From NCBI GenBank assembly GCA_015143295.1, contig CM026567.1:10062416-10126415 (forward strand): 64,000 nt of DNA. Reading direction: 5' to 3'. Of this stretch, positions 57,572 to 64,000 are shown piece by piece (the stretch's first letter is position 1; the number at the start of each line of letters is the position of its first letter). The notes under the pieces were generated by a model that was not told the origin of the DNA, ran no database searches, and saw only the letters and a list, made by a program, of their open reading frames with translations. Origin of the DNA: Tetracentron sinense (Eukaryota; Streptophyta; Magnoliopsida; Trochodendrales; Trochodendraceae). Position numbers and translations under genes: made by a program.

Positions 57572-57829
57572 GTGCTCTTGAAATCAGAGCTATGCCAGAG
57601 TTAGCTCTATCGTGAACCTCCTCGTCGTATCAATCGTCAATCCGAATTACCTCCAAATACTCAAAAAGTCTCACCACTGGAAGGCTGAGGATTTTTAATG
57701 CTTTGGGTTTGCTACACTCACAGCTGTGAGCGAGCGATAAGCTCTTTCTCTCAATCCTTGAAAGTGCAATGCTGTTAACCTCCTTCCCGCGAAAATTCAA
57801 CATCTGCCTCAAAACTTCACTGCCCGTGG

Positions 57830-58070
57830 TGAGTTGATAGCCAATTCATCCCGGGATGACATCGAAGTCCAAGTCGTGACAATCCAAGATGATAAGGTAC
57901 TACCTCGTTCGCCCCCGACTTGAACCACACATCCTTTATATTCGATTCGTTATCACTGACTTACAATCAAGTCCGCATGGTTACTTCTCTGCCAACGAAG
58001 TAGACTGAGTTAAAAGCCCTTCGCCCACAACGAGATAAGGATTAGTGGATCCTGTGTCCCTCAATACTCT
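57830..58070 (-). pseudogene. Protease remnant of L
   Basis: CCAATTCATCCCGGGATGAC and CATCGAAGTCC match the LGMDWL-DVILG coding stretch of D (24985-25020). A TTAGTGGATCCTGTGTCC stretch corresponds to the DTGST site region. Only DNA-level traces remain. Confidence 0.55.
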
Positions 58071-58389
58071 AGCTATACATTCGTTCCTATAAAGTGCCTA
58101 TGTTATTAATAACTCACATATCGATTGCACCAAGACCACCTCAGACATTGGTAACAAATTGTGATTTAATAACATATCACATAATTTAAGCATTCACACT
58201 TAAAAACTAGTATACTTGCTACATTTTCACGACCTATCAAATGCCTTGCTCTCTCTCTGACAAGAAACTCGGCCCTGAGTTGTTGGGCAAGACGGTCCGT
58301 GTAGACTGACGGGCCTCGATGCCATTGAAGATCTTTGCACGAATACTTCTATTATGTGGCCTACTCTCCCCTGAGACTAAGCCGAAATG

Positions 58390-59500
58390 ACGACGGGGAA
58401 ATCTCGATCATGTTGCCTTGCCGCCACACTGAAAACACCCCACCCCCGAGCAGTCTTCAGCCATTCCTCTTACCGTATACGTCAAGGCTCATATGATTAA
58501 GTGGACGGTGCATATCCTATGTCTTGAGATAGAGTGTGGCGAGGGTTCCTAATATTATCCTGTCATAAATCAGGTAGCAAAAGACTAGGAGCCTTCAGTG
58601 CGGAATACAACCTTAAAAACTTGCTGGCCCGGAAGGCTTAGTAGACTATCCTACCTCTTCTCCACTGACTACTGTACTGGCTTTCAATCCTTCCTCTTCT
58701 CTTAAAGATTCTTTTGGAATTTGACTCTTCAGAGTACCGTATCCCGACTTCTGAATATTCTCATGCTTGAACATTAGACTCGAATCCTTGAGATAGGCCT
58801 TCAACCCCCTCTCGAATTTCTCGGCTTTCAATACCCTTTGTTGCTATCATAATACGGAGCACACTGGTACTCCGAAAACTTGGCCTCATACCACCACTAA
58901 ATATTACCTTGCCCATGTACTAATCCTTTTCCAACTCTTCCGTCTTCTTCCCTTTTCGCTCCTATAGGGAAGTACTTCTTTAAAAACATCCAAGAACTCT
59001 CCCCAAGTCCCATCTTGCCCTGTCGGTCAACTCCCCGAGTCCTAATTGCGGACTCCACTAATGTGCGACCTTCCTTTCAAGCATAAGGTGCCCAAGTGAT
59101 CCTCTCTGCCTTAGTAGTGATAGACTGAAAGATCTTTTCAAGTTTCGAATCCATCCTTTGCCACTAATGATCGATGCGTCCACAAAATACCGGAGGGCCT
59201 CATTTCCGAAAGCGTCTTCTATTCGGCTTGTCTCAATTTGGAGTAGCAACTTAGAGCAGCTGCAGGAGGAGAAGTAGGTGCTAGCTTGCTACCATCGCCA
59301 AAGTCCTCAGCTATTGTACAAAAGCGTGCTCTAATTGGGTTGATCATCACCCGATGGAGCCTCCCTTTCCCCATTGCCCCTTGTGTTTGTATTCGTGACT
59401 CTCCGGTCACCACGGGCCTCATGATTATCCCTGAGGATGACAGTACACCATTATCTGCCTTGGAATACGCATTTAGTATATCACAATTCCCCCCAAACAA
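58390..59500 (-). pseudogene. gag remnant of L
   Basis: Traces of the zinc-knuckle region lie near 58400-58470. KAEKFERGLKAYLKDSS and HENIQKSGYG follow near 58730-58830, matching the MKAKRFERGLKDFIREK block of D. The GSLGHLMLERKVAH stretch near 59060 corresponds to the WASFVIEGQAEHWW region. Broken throughout. Confidence 0.65.
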
Positions 59501-59720
59501 ATTTTCAATACATCTTCACCAGCCAAAAATCACCCTTTATACATACAATGGCCTAACATCAATCTGTGTTCCAGGTAGGTCACAAAGTTCGTTGAAGTCA
59601 ACCTATTTTGACTAGGACTAATAACCGTAGTCCATAATTGGAATACACCTCTTTAAGTTCTCTAAGCCTTGTTCAATCCTAGTATCATTCTAAGTGACTA
59701 TAGGGACTCTAAGGCCAATA

Positions 59721-59731
59721 GCTTTGATACC
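59721..59731 (-). other. Primer-site remnant of L
   Basis: GGTATCAAAGC on the minus strand, close to the tRNA-iMet type site GGTATCAGAGC of D and E. It lies a few bases inside the LTR remnant. Confidence 0.6.
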
Positions 59732-60120
59732 CACTGGTTCTTTCGCACCCTACAATACCCCCTAGCGTAAGGGATTACTTTTATCGAGACTATACTTAAC
59801 ACTGCCAACCATCCTACAATGAACCAGGCTAAACACAATCAATTAGCGACAATATCAGAGTATGGAAGCCTCATCATATTGCGTAAGCGTACACCAAACT
59901 TTTTCTTTTCTATACATCTAATCGGTATCCCATTTTTTTACTACATCTAGTAAGGTGGACATGCACACCATCAAATACAATAAGGTTAAACCTAACACCT
60001 CTCTCTACAAACAGTCTTCCTACATACGGCCACACATCAATCTCTACCGCCCGACTGGAATAAGGATAGCCGACTGTTTAGAGTCACCCCGATTTGAACT
60101 TCACAACTTATACTCCTAAT

Positions 60121-60271
60121 CTAAGACCACGGATTGTATGTTTGAACATTGTTTATGCAACCCATGTGTCATGTTCTATGCTTAGCGCATATGTATTGGA
60201 TTGGAATTGTGAAATTGTTACTACATTGTATCCAAGTTAGACTCGTGTATTGTTGTTTCGCAGATTTAATC
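60121..60271. other. Interval between head-to-head remnants L and K
   Basis: 150 bp of non-coding sequence between the L LTR remnant and the start of K gag. No LTR or primer site for K is recognisable. Confidence 0.5.
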
Positions 60272-61909
60272 ATGATACACAATGCCTCTGTCCGCGGATA
60301 TAACACGATAGGAAATGGCGGTGATGCTCCATCAGGTGATTATCAACCCACTTTGCCCTACTTTTTCTTCATAGTGAAGACTTTGGCTATGCTAGCGCAA
60401 GGCAACCGTTTCACTCTTCCTCATGCACACTTATACTGCTCCTCCAAATTCCCCCCCACGCCCAGCGGAATAGGGCTTTTCGAGATGAGGCGTCCAAAAT
60501 TTTTGTGAGCATTGATATCCACTGTGCCGAATAAATTGGGATTCAGCAAATAAAGCTATTCTCAGTGTTTGACGCTATTCAGCAAAGGTTTACTTGGGCC
60601 ACTTTATGTTTGAAGTAAGTTCGTCATTGGTGGAGGTCCGCACTAAGGACCCTAGCAGTTGAACCGGCAAGGCCAAGGACTGAACAGGGGAAATTCTTGG
60701 ACTCTTTTTATTATAGAACTATTTTCTCGCCGGGATAAAGAAAAGAATGGATTTATTTTTACCTTGACGCAAGGTATCTGTCCGGTGGCGGCTTAAAAAA
60801 TCCAAGTTTTCCGGACTATCTTTCGATTTGCTCCACATATGATAGCGCCCGGGCCTATAAAAGCCCAAAATTTGAGAGGTGGTTGAAGGCCTACCGCAAG
60901 GATCGAGTCTCCAAGGCTAGACATGAGACATATTCAGAAGTTTGTAAATATAGCCCTCTTGGTAGAGTTCGAATTCTAGGAGATTTCTCAAGAGAAGGGG
61001 GAATGTAGAATGTCTAGTTCCTAGTGGTCCACAGAGAAGAGAGCTATATTTTACTCTATACCAATCCAAGCTCGCGCAAGTCAGACGATAAGAAATTGTA
61101 CATTAAACTGCCAAAATAAAACAGTCATCATTACGCCATCTATTTAATAATCTACGGACAACAAACACAACTGCTTTTTACTTCGCCGGCTCTCACTCAG
61201 GCTCTCAAAAAGCCCACGCAGCAACAAAATACCAGGGCTACATGTATGCAAACCCTCCCACTATGCCTAATGACATTGCACCAATTGGGAGGAGGCATCC
61301 AGCAGAGAATACTTTTTTTTTTTTTTTTTTTTTGAAAAAGCCACTCAGGAGGCTATGGGGGTTTGGCAACCCGACCTGTTACAATAATCATACTCAAATA
61401 AAGACATATGGGGGGCTCGCACCATAAACCTTAATCCCCCGACGAACATGAAACAAACACAAGGTGGGACATAACCAAATTACACCCAATTCAAATAACA
61501 TACCACAAATCAGTTGTCCACAACAACCTTACCCCAAAAGCAAACACAACAGGGGGGGATTAAAAAACCCCTAACCCTAAAACTAGAAACAAAACAAACC
61601 ACCAACAAATCAAGATAATCAATATTCGCAACACCCACTTTATCCAAAATATAAGTGCCCAAAAAAAAGATAAGACGAGCGAGGGCGAATCCTATTATAT
61701 CTGGACGCAAGCCCCGCGTTCTGACTCACACCATAAATTAGCTAAATCAACAGCCTGATTAGCGGTAAATACTCTGAAATGTGAGTAAAGACGAGCCCTA
61801 TCTGTTTATTTTCCCCTAATTTTTTTTTCCAGTACCAACTCTTGGTGTATCTGACACTGGTACCCTGTCAGGCTTCTACAAGATTGTAGATGCTGGGACT
61901 CTACCGGGG

Positions 61910-62407
61910 TCAATTTGACGTGGGGAGTGTGACCCATGAATGACAAAGATGAGAGGCGCATCTAGAGGGCTCTAGAGTCAGCAACACAGCGTGTTGTGCC
62001 ATCTCAAAAATGGAAAAGTTGTGCTGCAGCCTAAGCGCGATCAACCGTGATGGTGGTGGGTGTAGCGGCAGATACCGGGAAAGGGTGCGGGCGGTGGGCG
62101 GCTCCACCAGCTACCCTGGTATTACCGGGGTCTAGAACGCTCCATCAACATTTAACTTAGTTTCCGTGAAGTGCCGGATCCATTGAATATGCGTAGAGTG
62201 GCTTTTAGCGTTGTGTGTGGGAAGAGGATACTCCTTGTGAAGCGAGGCTCCAGTCGGTTGTGGTGTTGGGGTGTGAGGGTAAATTGCCCAGCTCCAACAG
62301 CCAACCTTTATTCTAGCAATGAGTATGTCTGGAGGCTTCCGAATATTTTTGAATCTTCTCAGAATCGCTCCTTCCAAATTTCCCAAATGAATGAGCAGAG
62401 GAAGCAT
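61910..62407 (-). pseudogene. LINE linker and RNase H fragment
   Basis: A linker (RRFKNIRKPPDILIARIKVG) precedes KLNVDGAF, the first strand of the RNase H fold with its first catalytic aspartate. A stop follows at once. Beyond it only faint traces remain down to about 61910. Some plant L1 elements are known to carry such a C-terminal RNase H. Confidence 0.6.
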
Positions 62408-62455
62408 ATTGAAAAGAACATTGTGATGGCCTTTTATAAGCTCTGAACCATCGCC

Positions 62456-62958
62456 TCAGAAGTCATTGTATGGTATCACTGGGCTGCAAAACATGGAACA
62501 AAGACCTGCAAAATAATTCCAAATGCTAACTGTAAGATCACTGTGGAAAAGAAGGTGAGTTAGAGATTCAATATTTCCAGAATTACAACAATAGCATCGA
62601 CTAACAAAAGAGATACCTGTAGATTGAATCATATTATCTGTCGATATGGCACCATACATTACCTTCCAACCAAAGATCTGAATTTTTTTTGGAATATTTG
62701 AATTCCAGATATTTAACTCCAATCCTTACAAGCATGAGAGTTGCGAATCGCATCCCAAGCAGATTTAACAGTAAACTTACCATTAGGATTGAGGTTCCAA
62801 ATGAAAAGATCATCTGAATCAGAAGTAAAGTAACCAGGAGATTGAATTTTTGTCTTCAATTGATCAGTGATATAGTCACTAACAAGATAGAAATCCCAAT
62901 TACCATTAGAATCCACATATTTGAAATGAGAGGAAAATATTGAGAGGATACAAAGCAA
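62456..62958 (-). pseudogene. LINE zinc-binding (zf-RVT) domain fragment
   Basis: Two overlapping open stretches (62713-62958 and 62456-62722, in different frames, so a frameshift lies in the overlap) encode the domain that follows RT in plant L1 elements. Conserved features are GKFTVKSAW, IPKKIQIFGWK and the cysteine/histidine set CYCCNSGNIESLTHLLFH. Confidence 0.8.
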
Positions 62959-63171
62959 GTTCTATAAGAGGAACTTCACCAAACCAACGATCTAACCAAA
63001 AGTTTATCTTAGTACCTTTTCCAATTAATGCAGTAGATTTAAGGATCACATCTTTACATAAATGGCTAATTTTAATCCAAGTTTTGAAGCACCAGAACTA
63101 TAAGATGCCTGCCATATATGATTAAAATGAAAAAATAAATGGAGATGACAACACTCACAGTAGGAGAATCC

Positions 63172-63415
63172 TGGAAAGTTATGGGAAGCTGTTTTCAATG
63201 TGGTGACCAAGGCCATATAATTCAAGATTGTCCCTGTCGTCACTTGTCGGCTCAGTCTTAGGGGAGTAGGCCCCCTATTAGGCAGGCATCACAGCAAAGA
63301 TCTTCACCGGCATCGAGGCCCACACAGTCTACCCGGCCTCCTGGCCAAGCCACCCAGGGTCGAGTTTTCGCCCTGTCAGAGAGAGAAGCATGTGCATCCG
63401 ATGATGTCGTGCAAG
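63172..63415 (+). pseudogene. K gag C-terminal part with zinc knuckle
   Basis: The CCHC zinc knuckle CFQCGDQGHIIQDCP (C-x2-C-x4-H-x4-C) is followed by a serine/proline/glutamine-rich stretch and the GRVFALSEREACASDDVV block. That block is very close to GRVFATSERDAQASDDVV of D. Confidence 0.8.
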
Positions 63416-63544
63416 GTACGCAAGGATACTAGAGTTTTAAGTTGTGAATGCTAGTTATTATATGATGCGTTATAAAATAGGTTGCCTATGTATGATGCTT
63501 GTTATTGTTTGAAATCTATTGATATTAGTTATTTACTCGCACAG
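63416..63544 (+). other. Intron-like interval between gag and protease in K (129 bp)
   Basis: It begins GTACGCAAGG and ends TTTACTCGCACAG. It is AT-rich and non-coding. Same place as in D and E although K is a more distant relative on the other strand. Confidence 0.6.
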
Positions 63545-63691
63545 GCGCTTTATTAGTTAACAAATGCCTAGCCCGAGTGTTGATCGACACGGGATCCACC
63601 CACTCCTTCGTCTCACCAGGTTTTGCGAAGGGTTTTACGTTCGAGTCTAGTCCGTTGGAGCGGCAGTTAACCATTACGACTCCGCTAGGCA
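63545..63691 (+). pseudogene. K protease fragment
   Basis: It encodes [20 protein letters not shown] with the DTGST active-site motif, then FVSPGFAKGF and LERQLTITTPLG. It matches the D protease (25074-25249). It is interrupted by LTR J at 63692. Confidence 0.85.
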
Positions 63692-64000
63692 TGTGGAACC
63701 CCGAATCTTCATTTCACTAATTAGTGAATAGCGTATGAATAATGTTCAAGGTAGTTTGATAAACATGTGGGTTTATGCTAATGGAAATGTTTGGATTTAT
63801 AGTGTGCATGTGTTAATGGGTGTACATGGCCCAAAGGAGTGTGTGTTAAGCATAAAAGGGTGTTAGAATTGGATTGGAGAAGGTTCAAGTAGTATAAAAA
63901 GGCTATTTGCAGCAAAACAGGGGAGCACCAATCGCTCGGTAATAACCACCGATCAACCGGTCAGCACTGATCGCTGGGTGACAACCACCGATCGACTGGT
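63692..64000 (+). mobile_element. J: start of a chromovirus-type LTR, runs off the window
   Basis: It starts TGTGGAACCCCGAATCTTC, close to the D/E sense start TGTAGAGACCCCGAATC. A TATAAAAAGG box lies at 63894-63903. From 63928 CGATCG-type palindromes appear (CACCGATCGACTGGT and related). It is inserted in the K protease. The right end and its target duplication lie beyond the window. The conserved U3 block is not seen in the visible part. Confidence 0.65.

Larger units (their letters stand above)
57572..60120 (-). mobile_element. Remnant L: old chromovirus, LTR piece, gag and protease (minus)
   Basis: Reading on the minus strand, an LTR remnant (about 60120-59735) is followed by a tRNA-iMet-like primer site, gag and protease remnants. 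The LTR remnant matches the distal part of F reversed, including a GGTGTGCATGTCCACC-type stretch and a TTTCTTTTCTATA stretch. It belongs to or near the family of F and of the 2930 solo LTR. It is very decayed, with many breaks. Confidence 0.7.
61313..63163 (-). mobile_element. 5'-truncated L1-type LINE with RNase H end and poly(A)
   Basis: On the minus strand it shows the post-RT region (IGKGTKINFWLDRWFGEVPL near 62990), WNLNPNGKFTVKSAWDAIR, and the zinc-binding RT-associated domain (NSNIPKKIQIFGWKVMYGAI, then CYCCNSGNIESLTHLLFHSD, 62480-62710). A linker leads to KLNVDGAF near 62135, the start of an RNase H domain that then decays. The 3' end is a poly(A) tract (T-run 61313-61334 on the plus strand). 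Endonuclease and RT core are missing, so it is strongly 5'-truncated. A possible imperfect target duplication is GAGAATAC (61305-61312) and GAGAATCC (63164-63171). It carries stops and frame breaks in the zinc-binding and RNase H parts. Confidence 0.8.
60272..63691 (+). mobile_element. Remnant K: old chromovirus, gag and protease (plus), split by a LINE
   Basis: Plus-strand gag traces start near 60272 (NGGDAPSGDYQP, near the D gag start in style). They continue with an AQKFERWLKAYRKDR stretch near 60860 and an IGRRHPAE stretch near 61290. A LINE occupies 61313-63163. Gag resumes with the zinc knuckle CFQCGDQGHIIQDCP (63185-63230). The QGRVFALSEREACASDDVVQ tail, an intron-like interval and the protease follow. 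LTR J begins at 63692. K is decayed, but its last 500 bp are well readable. Confidence 0.78.

Noticed and set aside
1-64000. tRNA, rRNA or 5S-type (Cassandra) sequence
   Set aside because: No cloverleaf-like or 5S promoter-like sequence was seen. Only short primer sites complementary to tRNA ends are present.

Overview
This is a window of plant nuclear DNA made almost entirely of nested LTR retrotransposons. I see no host protein-coding gene, rRNA, tRNA or CRISPR array. The evidence for a seed plant, most likely an angiosperm, is the presence of Tat/Ogre-lineage Ty3/gypsy elements with two RNase H domains and an ORF1 upstream of gag, chromoviruses primed by tRNA-iMet, a Ty1/copia remnant and an L1-type LINE. 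I cannot name the species. All family calls come from reading protein motifs and repeat ends by eye.

Layout. (1) 1-7122: degenerate Tat pol (copy C, plus strand), split by a solo LTR at 2930-5306 with a 5-bp target duplication, AACAA. (2) 7123 to about 11935: copy H, the 5' part of a young Tat element (plus strand) with LTR, primer site, leader and part of ORF1. (3) About 11936-15599: non-coding DNA with microsatellites, a fold-back element and a G-rich hexamer array. (4) About 15600-17370: Ty1/copia RT/RNase H remnant (minus). (5) 17371-44242: Tat copy B (minus), of which the 3' LTR and 3' untranslated repeats remain. Its LTR contains solo LTR F (18617-30959, TSD GTTCT). F contains chromovirus D (19408-29358, TSD GAGGG). 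B's 3' repeat array contains chromovirus E (33534-43324, TSD CATGC). (6) 44243-57479: Tat copy A (minus), with the ORF1 C-terminal part, gag, protease, RT/RNase H, archaeal-type RNase H plus integrase, a long 3' untranslated region with about 30 short tandem repeats, and a partial 3' LTR. (7) 57480-57571: assembly gap (N). (8) 57572-64000: two old chromovirus remnants head to head (L minus, K plus), a 5'-truncated L1 LINE inside K (61313-63163), and a new LTR (J) starting at 63692 in K's protease region.

How the parts relate. The nesting gives an order of events: copia, then B, then F, then D, with E a separate hit in B. Each step from B inward has matching target duplications, except B's own far end, which is not preserved. 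D and E still have paired LTRs differing by roughly 1 percent and 1.5 percent by eye, so they are recent.

The most interesting structure is regulatory. Seven LTR copies from five insertion events carry the same block of about 105 bp at the same place in U3. In most of them it is followed by an array of CGATCG-centred palindromes and then a TATAAATA box. The block and core are kept while the palindrome arms differ between families. A second point is an intron-like GT...AG interval between gag and protease at the same place in three chromovirus copies (D, E, K). A third is that the Tat 3' untranslated regions carry satellite-like arrays.
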